NCBI GenBank assembly: GCA_902580265.1
Contig: CACHJY010000016.1
Span: 1 to 27,517 of the forward strand
Direction: 5' to 3'
Origin: an uncultured Alphaproteobacteria bacterium
GTDB taxonomy: Bacteria > Pseudomonadota > Alphaproteobacteria > Rhodobacterales > Rhodobacteraceae
Length of the DNA stretch: 27,517 nucleotides
The position numbers and the translations under genes are program-made. This document shows positions 16,811 to 25,450 of this stretch, in pieces; within the stretch, counting starts at the first letter, position 1; each line of letters starts with the position of its first letter. The notes beneath the pieces were generated by a model. That model did no database searches, was not told the origin of the DNA, and saw only the letters and a program-made list of their open reading frames with translations.

Positions 16811-17752
16811 TTAAAATAGAACGGGCCAAGCTAACGAAATGCCATACTCCAAAGTTTCAAAAGCTCTACTTATCACTAAAAAACCGAAATATAAAAACAG
16901 ATAAAGGATTGTGAACTTAAAAAATCGTCTTTCTCTCTCATATCCATTATTTTCGTTAAACCTTACAAGATTTACAGCAGAAAGCAGCAAAGCTGCGTTT
17001 AAAACGTTACTCAACAAAAAAAACAGGGGGCCACCAATCTCTGAGAAAGAAATGACTTGCGAGGAAATTATTAAAATAAGCGTATATTGAAGTATTGATC
17101 TTCTAGTCTTTTCCACCCCATATAAAACTGGGAACATAGGAATACTTGCTTTAGCGTAGTCATCTTTAGTAATTATTGCCAGTGACCAAAAATGCGGTGG
17201 TGTCCAAAGAAATATAAACAAAAACAACAAAAGGGGTTCATTAGAGATTGTTCCCGTACTTGCTACCCACCCTATCAAAGGGGGCATCGCCCCAGCAGCT
17301 CCTCCAATCACAATGTTTTGAGGCGTAGCTTTTTTTAAAAACATAGAATAGATAACAAGATAGAAAAATATTGTTAACGCTAAAAGAAAAGCAGCTAACC
17401 AATTAGACACTAGTCCCAGAAACATAACAGAAAATATCGAAAGACTTAAACCAAAGACGAATGCGTCATCGGAACTTATTTTTTCATTGGGAAGGGGCCG
17501 ACTATTTGTTCGCTCCATCATATTATCAAGCTCTTTATCCCACCACATGTTTAACACCCCGGCCGCACCGGCACCTATAGAAATGCAAAGCAATACAATA
17601 AGAGATATAAACAAGTTATTTTGAATAGGCGCTATAATAATGCCTACCGCAGCTGTGAACACAGCAAGCCACATTACTCTTGGCTTTAACAGCATATAAA
17701 GGTCTTTAAAGGACCCTGCTCCTTTTGAATCTATGCTTTCTAACGTGTTCAC
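16811..17752 (-). CDS. ctaB: protoheme IX farnesyltransferase (heme O synthase)
   Basis: UbiA-family inner-membrane prenyltransferase adding a farnesyl group to heme B to make heme O, the precursor of heme A for the oxidase. The 313-residue protein has many transmembrane segments and the two Asp-rich regions of the family: NMWWDKELDNMMERTNSRPLP around residue 70-90, and TKDDYAKASIPMFPVLYG. It follows ctaC by 30 bases, and its stop overlaps the ribosome binding site of the 56-residue gene. Confidence 0.97.
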   Translation of the reverse strand: MNTLESIDSKGAGSFKDLYMLLKPRVMWLAVFTAAVGIIIAPIQNNLFISLIVLLCISIGAGAAGVLNMWWDKELDNMMERTNSRPLPNEKISSDDAFVFGLSLSIFSVMFLGLVSNWLAAFLLALTIFFYLVIYSMFLKKATPQNIVIGGAAGAMPPLIGWVASTGTISNEPLLLFLFIFLWTPPHFWSLAIITKDDYAKASIPMFPVLYGVEKTRRSILQYTLILIISSQVISFSEIGGPLFFLLSNVLNAALLLSAVNLVRFNENNGYERERRFFKFTILYLFLYFGFLVISRAFETLEYGISLAWPVLF

Positions 17753-17782
17753 CTCAATAACCTATCTAATCGAAACTTGAAA

Positions 17783-18676
17783 TTAATTTTTCTCTGCCAG
17801 CGCAATAGATTTTAGCCTATCACCACTTATACTAGCAAACTTCTCTGAAGCTCTCTTGAGCCACGCCTTATATTCTTCCTCGCTGACAACCTTCACTACT
17901 ATTGGCATGTAGGAATGGTTCAATCCGCATAACTCGGAGCATTGCCCAAAATATACTCCCTCTTTTTCAGGCTTAAACCAAAGTTCAGCTAAACGTCCTG
18001 GAACTCCATCTTGGTGAACACCAAACGACATGACTTTCCATGCGTGAATAACATCCGACGCCGTCACTTGAACTGTTATGTTTTTATTAACGGGTACAAC
18101 TACTGGGTTGTCGGTCGCCAAGAGATATTCATCCTGAGAGTACCCAAACTCGGCAAGTTCCTCTTTCTCAAGCATCACCGAGTCAAATGAAAAATCGTGC
18201 TGAGGGTAATCGTAAGACCAATACCACTGGGCCCCAGTTGCCTTTATTACAACATCACTATCTGGAATTCTAAGCTGTTTGAGCAGAATAGGTAACGAAA
18301 TAATCCCAATACCTATCAATATAAATACTGGAATTATCGTCCACAAGATTTCTATAGGAGTATTGTGGGTAGTAGCAGATGGTGTTGGGTTAGCCTTTCG
18401 ATTGTATCGGATAAAAACCCAAACAAGAAGTGCACTTACAAATATTGAAATCAGCGTAATAATGACCAAAAGAACATTGTCTAGCCACTGTATGTCTCTA
18501 GCTAACTCTGTAACTGGCGGCTGGAAATTTATTCCGTTTGGAATTGGTTTCCCTACAACAGGCAAATTTTTGTCTAAACCGTCATTAGCCAGTAGTGCAG
18601 AGGTAGACGCTGTGAAAAAGACTGTGGCTACTGGTGCCATAAATATATTCAAAAAATGTCGTAAAAAACTACTCAT
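17783..18676 (-). CDS. ctaC: cytochrome c oxidase subunit II
   Basis: Carries the CuA centre that accepts electrons from cytochrome c. The 297-residue precursor has a probable signal peptide (about 1-30, with small residues near SALLA-ND), two membrane helices (about 68-90 and 111-134) and a periplasmic cupredoxin domain. CuA ligands are complete: H211, C246, E248, C250, H254 and M257. The aromatic WYWSYDYP segment (151-158) for electron entry is present. A strong GGGGG-type ribosome binding site precedes the ATG. It is the first gene of the cox unit; subunit I is not encoded in this window. Confidence 0.97.
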   Translation of the reverse strand: MSSFLRHFLNIFMAPVATVFFTASTSALLANDGLDKNLPVVGKPIPNGINFQPPVTELARDIQWLDNVLLVIITLISIFVSALLVWVFIRYNRKANPTPSATTHNTPIEILWTIIPVFILIGIGIISLPILLKQLRIPDSDVVIKATGAQWYWSYDYPQHDFSFDSVMLEKEELAEFGYSQDEYLLATDNPVVVPVNKNITVQVTASDVIHAWKVMSFGVHQDGVPGRLAELWFKPEKEGVYFGQCSELCGLNHSYMPIVVKVVSEEEYKAWLKRASEKFASISGDRLKSIALAEKN

Positions 18677-18719
18677 AAGACCCCCTAAAACATAGTTTCA
18701 AATCGCAAATATTCGACCG

Positions 18720-18747
18720 TATATATATATAGCTTACATTTTGTAAA
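18720..18747 (-). promoter_or_regulatory. candidate promoter of the cox operon
   Basis: On the minus strand TTTACA (18747-18742) is followed after 16 bases by TATATA (18725-18720), about 45 bases before the ctaC ATG. This accounts for the alternating AT run at 18721-18730. The position and hexamers are reasonable, but the spacing has several equivalent registers in the AT repeat. Confidence 0.45.
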
Positions 18748-18874
18748 AATCTACTACAAAACAAATCGAAAACTGCCTTCTAGGCTAAAAATTTTCGCTC
18801 TTTATTTCAAACTTTATTTTCGGTTATATCGTCGCAACAAATTTAGAGTTTATCAAATATTTTAAAAAAAAAGA

Positions 18875-18907
18875 TTGACAAGATCAATATTGGGTAAGAT
18901 TTAAAAT
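18875..18907 (+). promoter_or_regulatory. candidate promoter of topA
   Basis: A perfect -35 hexamer TTGACA lies at 18875-18880. The -10 is ambiguous: TAAGAT at 18895 is rather close (14-base spacer) and TAAAAT at 18902 rather far (21). The gap between ctaC and topA (250 bases) is otherwise AT-rich and shows nothing else I can name. Confidence 0.38.
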
Positions 18908-18926
18908 AAAACTGTTAGGATTTTTC

Positions 18927-21401
18927 ATGACGAATGTCGTAATTGTAGAGTCACCAGCAAAAGCAAAAACAATCAACAAGTATTTGGGAACCCAATACAA
19001 GGTTCTTGCTTCCTATGGGCATGTTAGAAATTTACCCAAAAAGAGTGGCTCCATTGATGTTGAGAATGATTTCAAACCTAAATGGGAGATCGATACAAAA
19101 AGCAAAAAGCATATAGATGAGATTGTTAAAGTACTGAAGTCTAGTTCTAAACTTATATTAGCAACCGACCCTGATCGGGAAGGCGAAGCAATTTCATGGC
19201 ATATTCTTGAAATATTGAAAAATAAAAAAGCACTTAAAGAAGGTATGACTGTAGAGAGAGTTGTATTCAATGCAATTACAAAAAATGCTATTTTATCAGC
19301 TATTGAAAGTCCCAGAGAAATAGACACAGATTTAGTTGAGGCATATCTTGCAAGAAATTCATTGGATTATCTTATGGGTTTTAATATTTCTCCAGTACTT
19401 TGGCAAAGGCTCAGAGGAGCTGCAAAATCAGCTGGTCGGGTTCAGTCACCCGCGTTAAGACTCGTCGTTGACAGAGAAATTGAAATAGAAAAATTCAAAT
19501 CGGAAGAATATTGGACTATCTCTGCTGATTTTAAAGACGAAAATGATAACGTAATTCATGCCAACCTCTCTCTGTTAAACGATCAGAGAGTTGAGAAGTT
19601 TTCGTTCAAGGACTCTGATACAACAAACATAACCGCGAGTGAGCTTGAGCAGAAAGAATATCATGTAACTTCTGTAACGAGTCAAAAAAGAAATCGAAAT
19701 CCCTATGCACCATTTACCACATCCACACTACAACAAAGCGCTAGCACAAATTTAAAAATTAGCCCTCGCGACGTGATGTCAACCGCTCAGAAACTTTATG
19801 AGGCTGGCCTGATCACGTATATGCGTACAGATGGAATTGAAATGGCTCCTGAGGGCATAACTAGTGCAAGAAAGCGAATTTCTAATTCTTTAGGTGAACA
19901 TTATTTGCCTGAAAAACCACGAGTGTTCAAAAATAAAGCAAAGAATGCGCAAGAAGCACATGAATGTATAAGACCCACTGATTTTTCTAAAACACCTGAA
20001 AACGCAAAAAATTTAAATAAGTCTGAATTAGACTTATACGCATTGATATGGAAAAGAGCGTTGGCTTCTCAAGCCCGGGCAGCAGAGGTATTGCAGACAA
20101 CAGTTTTAATTTCTTCCTTCTGCAATAACGCTCAATTTAGGCTATCGGGACAGGTGGTGACATTCGAAGGGCATCTAAAAATATTTCAAGATACAAAGAA
20201 AGAAGATGATGAGAAGAGGATCCCAGACATCAGGGAAAAATCTAAGATGAAACTGGAAAAAATTAAAAAAGAACAACACTTCACTGAACCACCGCCAAGA
20301 TTTAATGAAGCTTCATTGATCAAGCGTCTTGAAGAAGAGGGTATAGGAAGGCCTTCTACATACGCATCGATCATATCGAAAATACAAGAAAGAAATTATG
20401 TAAAAAAAGAGAAAAACAGGCTTGTCCCCGAAGATACTGGTCGACTTTTAAATTTTTTTCTCGAGGCATATTTTAACAAATACATTGAGTATAATTATAC
20501 AGCTAAGCTAGAAGAAAACCTCGACGATATTTCCAACGGTGAAAAGCATTGGAAAGATGTAATTAAAAGTTTCTGGGAGGAGTTATCTCAATCTGTGAAA
20601 TACGCGATGAGCTTCAGTATTACTGAGGTTCTGGATAACTTGAATATAAAATTAGCCGACTATTTGTTCAATGATGGAACTGGAAAAATACAGAAAAACT
20701 GTTCTGCATGCAATAATGGTCAGCTCGGGATAAAGTTGTCCAAGACAGGTGCATTTATCGGGTGTTCAACATATCCTGAATGCAAGTATTCAAGACCTTT
20801 AAACTCTAGCTTGAATCAAAGTTCATCTGATGTAATAGCTCAAGAAGAACCGTTAGGTCAAGATAGCAATGGTAACGATATATTTATAAAAAATGGACGT
20901 TATGGACCATATCTTGAGATCGCTCTTGATGGCATGGAAAAGCCAAAAAGAGCTACAATTCCCAAGCACTATACAATCGAAGAGCTTACAATTGAGAGAG
21001 CAAGACAATTATTAGAGCTACCTAGAAACTTAGGGTCACATCCTGAAGATCAGTCTGAAGTTATTGCTGCTATAGGCCCTTATGGTCCATATATTAAACA
21101 CGGAAGAACTTATGCAAACATTAAGGATTTTGAAGAAATCTTTTCAATTGGCATGAACAGAGCTGTTGAATTATTAGTTGAAGCAGCAGAAAAGAAAAAT
21201 AATAAGGGTGGAAGAGCAGGCAAGGAGCTAAAAGTGTTAGGTTCTCATCCAGAAGGCGAGCAAGTAAAAATTATGTCAGGTCGCTACGGTGATTACATAA
21301 AATGGAATAAAATCAATGTGACTATACCGAAGGAAAAGTCGGTTCAAACACTCACTCTCGAAGAGAGTATTGCTTTGATAGATGAAAAAAGAAGAAAATA
21401 A
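18927..21401 (+). CDS. topA: DNA topoisomerase I
   Basis: Type IA topoisomerase that relaxes negative supercoils. The 824-residue protein starts with the Toprim domain (VIVESPAKAKTINKYLG; LATDPDREGEA carrying the metal-binding acidic residues), and has the catalytic tyrosine Y298 in GLITYMRTDG. A single intact Cys4 zinc finger (C592, C595, C613, C619) follows. The C-terminus holds three repeats built on GRYGPYLEI, GPYGPYIKHGRTYA and GRYGDYIKW, as in alphaproteobacterial TopA. A run of six A (21385-21390) lies just before the stop, and the next gene continues in the -1 frame from there. In Rhodobacterales rnr commonly follows topA, as here. Confidence 0.97.
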   Translation: MTNVVIVESPAKAKTINKYLGTQYKVLASYGHVRNLPKKSGSIDVENDFKPKWEIDTKSKKHIDEIVKVLKSSSKLILATDPDREGEAISWHILEILKNKKALKEGMTVERVVFNAITKNAILSAIESPREIDTDLVEAYLARNSLDYLMGFNISPVLWQRLRGAAKSAGRVQSPALRLVVDREIEIEKFKSEEYWTISADFKDENDNVIHANLSLLNDQRVEKFSFKDSDTTNITASELEQKEYHVTSVTSQKRNRNPYAPFTTSTLQQSASTNLKISPRDVMSTAQKLYEAGLITYMRTDGIEMAPEGITSARKRISNSLGEHYLPEKPRVFKNKAKNAQEAHECIRPTDFSKTPENAKNLNKSELDLYALIWKRALASQARAAEVLQTTVLISSFCNNAQFRLSGQVVTFEGHLKIFQDTKKEDDEKRIPDIREKSKMKLEKIKKEQHFTEPPPRFNEASLIKRLEEEGIGRPSTYASIISKIQERNYVKKEKNRLVPEDTGRLLNFFLEAYFNKYIEYNYTAKLEENLDDISNGEKHWKDVIKSFWEELSQSVKYAMSFSITEVLDNLNIKLADYLFNDGTGKIQKNCSACNNGQLGIKLSKTGAFIGCSTYPECKYSRPLNSSLNQSSSDVIAQEEPLGQDSNGNDIFIKNGRYGPYLEIALDGMEKPKRATIPKHYTIEELTIERARQLLELPRNLGSHPEDQSEVIAAIGPYGPYIKHGRTYANIKDFEEIFSIGMNRAVELLVEAAEKKNNKGGRAGKELKVLGSHPEGEQVKIMSGRYGDYIKWNKINVTIPKEKSVQTLTLEESIALIDEKRRK

Positions 21402-21508
21402 TTATCAAGCCTCTAGAACATAATTCGAAAAAGATCCTTGCAATCACAAGCATAAGCTATGACGAGATAATCACGCTTAGTGGTTCCAATGGTGGCTCAC
21501 CAGTAAAT

Positions 21509-23308
21509 TTGTTTTGCAGCGCTTCAGGCAAAAACAGCGTTAATATTGGTGACCTTGTGGTGGCTTCGATTAAGTTTCCAAAAGAACAAAGTCATGAGGT
21601 ATCAATTTTAAAAAGAATAAAATATCCAAAGAACTATATGTTCGCTGTGTATTTCCATGATCAAACGGCCGCGAAATTAGCTTTATTTTCCAATAAAGCG
21701 GATAAACCACTTAGTGTACTTCCACTAAAAATGGGAGAAAATTTAGACCAAAAGTTTGGGTATTTTGCAATAGGGAGCCCTTCAAAATATCCTAAGAAAT
21801 TTAAAATACACGATTTTCATATTTTTGGCTCTATTAATTGTCCAAGTAGCTTTTCAAAAATAGCAGCGATCGAATGGAACCTGAGACAGTTTTTTCCTAA
21901 AAAGATACTTAATGAAGCAAAAAAAATATTTGAAAATTATAGAATTTCCAAAAATGTACATCAAATATCCAAACCCTTTATTACTATAGACCCAGATGAC
22001 GCAAAGGATTTAGATGATGCTATTTGTATAGAGGCAGATAATTCAAAGAATAATCCAGGAGGCATAATTTTATATGTTGGCATTGCAGATGTGTCATTTT
22101 TTGTCAAACCGAACTCTTATATTGATAGAGAGGCCTTGAAAAGAGGAAACTCAACATATTTTCCTGATAAAGTTATCCCTATGCTCCCAGAAGATTTGAG
22201 TAATAATCTCTGTTCGTTAAAGGAAAACTCACCGAAGAAAGTAATAGTAGTCAAAATTCACCTAGATCATAAAGGTTACAAAATAAAGCATGAATTTATC
22301 AGAGGCATCATTACTGTTAAAAAAAATTACTCATATGAAAATTTTGAAGCCTATTTATCAGATTGCGAAACAAAAAAAAAATACAGCGGATATAAGAGAG
22401 CATTAAATATTCTAAAGCAATCACCACATTTAAAAAATCGCTTAAATTTAAATTTGGCTGAGAAGAAGATTTCAATTTCTTCTGAGGGTTATCCCACAAA
22501 CATTTTTGAAAAGAAAAGTCTAAGAAGCAACGAACTTATTGAAATGATGATGATACTTGCAAACCTCTGCGTGTCACAAACCCTTAGTCAATCCATTACA
22601 AAATATCTTTCTCGATACCATGCGACGCCTGACAAACATGCTTTAAAAGACTTAAACATTTTTATGAGTTTAAATGATTTAGCAACAATTAGAGAAAAAC
22701 AAGTGACTTCGAATTCATTCAATGAGTTATTAAAGAACTGCAAATATCCCGAGAAAAAAAAGTTATTAAGCAACACTGTGTTGAGGATATTACCAAAAGC
22801 AAAATACTCTGATGTAGATGCTGGCCATTTTGGACTTAACCTGCCGTTATATTGCCATTTTACATCTCCAATAAGAAGATATGCAGATCTTACCGTCCAC
22901 CGCTCATTGGCTCTCGCTCTAAAATGGGAAATGGGTGATTTATATTCTATGGAGGATCACAAGGCAATTTGCCAAATCATTAACGAATCTGAAAAAAAAT
23001 CGGTTGGAGCCGAGCGAGAGAGTTTGGATCGCTATTCAGCCCTATTCATGTCTTACCACATTGATGATTACTTCGATGGTATAGTTTCAGGTACCTCCAA
23101 ATTCTGTATTTTTATTAAACTGAAAAAATTCCCCATCGAAGGTGTGTTTTTAAAAAAATATTTAGATTTCAAGAAACGAAAAAAAAAATCTTCATTTAAC
23201 TACAGAAAAAGTAAAACAAGAGATAAGGAGCTATCTACTGGAGATGAAGTTCGGGTAAAGTTAGTATCAGCAACTCCATATAATGGATCGATCACCTTTT
23301 CACTTTAA
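21509..23308 (+). CDS. rnr: ribonuclease R, N-terminally short, start uncertain
   Basis: RNB-family 3'-5' exoribonuclease that degrades structured RNA. From TTG 21509 it has 599 residues. The catalytic loop has D161, D167, D169 and D170 in IDPDDAKDLDDA, and FTSPIRRYADLTVHRSLAL is the RNB signature. The C-terminal S1 domain (about 515-599) carries a very basic loop (KKRKKKSSFNYRKSKTR). RNase R is usually 700-800 residues; the N-terminal helix-turn-helix is missing. The frame is open back to 21386 with no ATG, GTG or TTG before 21509, yet residues encoded upstream (KKILAITSISYDEIITLSG) look like the first cold-shock domain. The true start may therefore be ATT 21401 or another rare codon, or come from a -1 slip at the end of topA. 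The stop overlaps the zapE stop. Confidence 0.88.
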   Translation: MFCSASGKNSVNIGDLVVASIKFPKEQSHEVSILKRIKYPKNYMFAVYFHDQTAAKLALFSNKADKPLSVLPLKMGENLDQKFGYFAIGSPSKYPKKFKIHDFHIFGSINCPSSFSKIAAIEWNLRQFFPKKILNEAKKIFENYRISKNVHQISKPFITIDPDDAKDLDDAICIEADNSKNNPGGIILYVGIADVSFFVKPNSYIDREALKRGNSTYFPDKVIPMLPEDLSNNLCSLKENSPKKVIVVKIHLDHKGYKIKHEFIRGIITVKKNYSYENFEAYLSDCETKKKYSGYKRALNILKQSPHLKNRLNLNLAEKKISISSEGYPTNIFEKKSLRSNELIEMMMILANLCVSQTLSQSITKYLSRYHATPDKHALKDLNIFMSLNDLATIREKQVTSNSFNELLKNCKYPEKKKLLSNTVLRILPKAKYSDVDAGHFGLNLPLYCHFTSPIRRYADLTVHRSLALALKWEMGDLYSMEDHKAICQIINESEKKSVGAERESLDRYSALFMSYHIDDYFDGIVSGTSKFCIFIKLKKFPIEGVFLKKYLDFKKRKKKSSFNYRKSKTRDKELSTGDEVRVKLVSATPYNGSITFSL

Positions 23309-24420
23309 CAAGTTTTCTCTCTTTTGGGCCAATTGCTAGATTGCATTTCAAAAAGCCGAGAAACAGTCCTTTGAAATTCAAAACTATTTTTTCCATCAGT
23401 ATATAATTTCTCTGGAGGCACCTCAGCTCTGCAAAGAATTTCTACTTCTTTATCATAAACACTATCGATCAGATTAATAAATCTTTTTGCACTATCATCT
23501 CCACCATTCGACAAGTCTGGAATTTCATCCAAAAACAATAATTTGAGATGGCTCACTAGTTCTAAATAATCTATAGCACTCAGAGGAATCGAACAAACTT
23601 CGTTGAATGTCAACAAGCCTACACCGCTCTCGAACCTTTCTATTCTGAATTCACGGCTGTTCATTTGTATCGTTATCCCTGCGCCTCGATAAAGATTAAA
23701 TTGCGATACAAGGTCATTGAATTGGCCTGTTTCTTGAGATGAAGTGCTTAAAAAATATTTCTTCTTACCAGCAATTTTTATCTTTCTATAGTCAACATCT
23801 CCAGACAATTTTACTACATCCAATTTTGATATTATGATGTCAATAAAGGGCAAAAATAACTTTCTATTTAGACCATCTTTATAAAGATCATTAGGATGTC
23901 TATTTGATGTTGTTATAATGATTAATTTCTTTCTTAGGAATTCCTCGAAAACCCTTCCTACTATCATAGCATCTGCTACATCAGTTATCTGCATTTCATC
24001 TAAACAAAGTACTTGAATGTCTTTTATGTACTCTGAAGCTACCGATTTTATTGGATCTCTTATATTGTTCTCTCTAGCAATTTTTATTAGTTGATGCAGT
24101 CGCTTCATAAATTCGTGAAAATGTATTCTCTTCTTTCCCATTATGTCCAATAGGTTGAAAAAAAGATCCATCAGCATTGATTTTCCTATGCCAACGCCGC
24201 CATAAATATACACACCCGTTTTTTCCTCAGATGACTTGGAAAAAAAAAACTTTGAAAACATTTTCCTAGTTGTTGTCTGTTTCAGATCTACACTGCTCTC
24301 CAATTCCTTTTTTAATACTTCAAGATCAGATACAAGTTTTTCTTGGGATTTATTTTTCTCAATTTCATTGCTTGAGATCATCTTATTATAAATATTTATA
24401 AGGGATTGCTCATCATTCAT
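23305..24420 (-). CDS. zapE: cell division protein ZapE (AFG1-like ATPase)
   Basis: ATPase of the AFG1/ZapE family; in E. coli ZapE associates with the Z-ring, and the mitochondrial homologue helps degrade or assemble respiratory complexes. The 371-residue protein has Walker A GGVGIGKS (74-81), Walker B VLCLDE (137-142), and the downstream sensor region IITTSNRHPNDLYKDGLNRKLFLPFI typical of the family. It overlaps the trhO stop region by eight bases on the same strand, and converges with rnr so that both stop codons share TTAA. Confidence 0.93.
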   Translation of the reverse strand: MNDEQSLINIYNKMISSNEIEKNKSQEKLVSDLEVLKKELESSVDLKQTTTRKMFSKFFFSKSSEEKTGVYIYGGVGIGKSMLMDLFFNLLDIMGKKRIHFHEFMKRLHQLIKIARENNIRDPIKSVASEYIKDIQVLCLDEMQITDVADAMIVGRVFEEFLRKKLIIITTSNRHPNDLYKDGLNRKLFLPFIDIIISKLDVVKLSGDVDYRKIKIAGKKKYFLSTSSQETGQFNDLVSQFNLYRGAGITIQMNSREFRIERFESGVGLLTFNEVCSIPLSAIDYLELVSHLKLLFLDEIPDLSNGGDDSAKRFINLIDSVYDKEVEILCRAEVPPEKLYTDGKNSFEFQRTVSRLFEMQSSNWPKREKTC

Positions 24421-25315
24421 TTTTACTTCTTCTATCTTTTAGTAGCTCAATTTGCTTTTTTCGTTCTCTCAGAGATGAAATCTTTTTATCTGTTTTAGTA
24501 CCAAAACACTCGTGGCAAGAAATCCCTTTCTCATAATGCTCATGGTTCTTATCAATCAATCTCAAAGGATTTCTGCATGCGTGACATAACTCATGGTCAC
24601 CTGGTTCAAGAAGAGTATTAACGGTCACTCGTTGGTCAAAAACGAAGCAATCACCTTTCCATTTTGATGTAGGCAAATTTCCGACTTTGTCCAAATAATT
24701 CAATATACCGCCCTTTAAATGATAAACTTCCTCTACCCCTTCAGCTTTAAGAAAACCAGTTGCCTTTTCACACCTTATTCCACCAGTACAAAACATTGCT
24801 ATTTTTTTATTTTTGAGTGCTTTACTTTTATCTTTCCACCATCTTGGAAACTCATGAAAACTCTTTGTCTTAGGATTTACACTTCCCTCAAATGTACCTA
24901 AATTGACCTCAAAGTCATTTCTAGTGTCGATAGTGATGACTTCTTCTTCAGAAATGAAAGCATCCCACTCTTCTGGCTCAACGTAGGTACCTACAATCAT
25001 TGCAGGATCGATTTCGGGAAGGCCTAGCTTGACAATTTCTTGTTTTATCTTAACGCTCAGTTTCTTGAAAACATTGGAATAGACAAGGCTTTCTTTAAAC
25101 TCAGAACTTGTTAACCTAAAGTTTTGTTGGAGAAAGCTCTTCACCTTTTCCGTCTTTTCTTGGTCTAGAGAACACATTCCATTAATGCCCTCATTACTAA
25201 GTATTATTGTCCCGACTGTAAAGTTCTCTTCGAGGAAGGATAGTAGTTTTTCCTTTTCTTTCTGGGGGTTCGGTAGATGCACAAACTTATAGAATGCTAA
25301 TACGGTTTTAGTCAT
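24413..25315 (-). CDS. trhO: tRNA uridine(34) hydroxylase (rhodanese family, YceA)
   Basis: TrhO makes 5-hydroxyuridine at the wobble position of tRNAs in an oxygen-dependent way. The 300-residue protein has the N-terminal acylphosphatase-like domain (FYKFVHLPNP; ILSNEGINGMCS), a rhodanese domain with the active-site cysteine C176 in FCTGGIRCEKATGFLKAEG, and a C-terminal Cys-rich segment (CHACRNPL and GISCHECFG) that probably binds metal. It is upstream of zapE with an eight-base overlap and divergent from ffh. Confidence 0.93.
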   Translation of the reverse strand: MTKTVLAFYKFVHLPNPQKEKEKLLSFLEENFTVGTIILSNEGINGMCSLDQEKTEKVKSFLQQNFRLTSSEFKESLVYSNVFKKLSVKIKQEIVKLGLPEIDPAMIVGTYVEPEEWDAFISEEEVITIDTRNDFEVNLGTFEGSVNPKTKSFHEFPRWWKDKSKALKNKKIAMFCTGGIRCEKATGFLKAEGVEEVYHLKGGILNYLDKVGNLPTSKWKGDCFVFDQRVTVNTLLEPGDHELCHACRNPLRLIDKNHEHYEKGISCHECFGTKTDKKISSLRERKKQIELLKDRRSKNE

Positions 25316-25450
25316 AATAGTCCTAACTAGTCTAAGCCAGCCAATTACTTTTTGCTAGCAAACAAGGGTTTTCTTTTATTAACATTTATTTTATTGTATC
25401 GAAACGCTAATTACTGTTAATTACTTAGTCAAACAAAAATGTAGGTATTA

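Noticed and set aside
18279..18695. 138-codon open frame on the plus strand
   Set aside because: It lies antisense to ctaC, whose conserved CuA and membrane motifs are complete; the antisense frame is an echo of coding bias.
18721..18730. Alternating AT repeat as a microsatellite
   Set aside because: It is only ten bases long and is explained by a -10 element of the cox promoter.
25316..25450. Possible 4.5S RNA gene upstream of ffh
   Set aside because: The gap is short and AT-rich, and I saw no GC-rich hairpin with the GGAA tetraloop region of 4.5S RNA.
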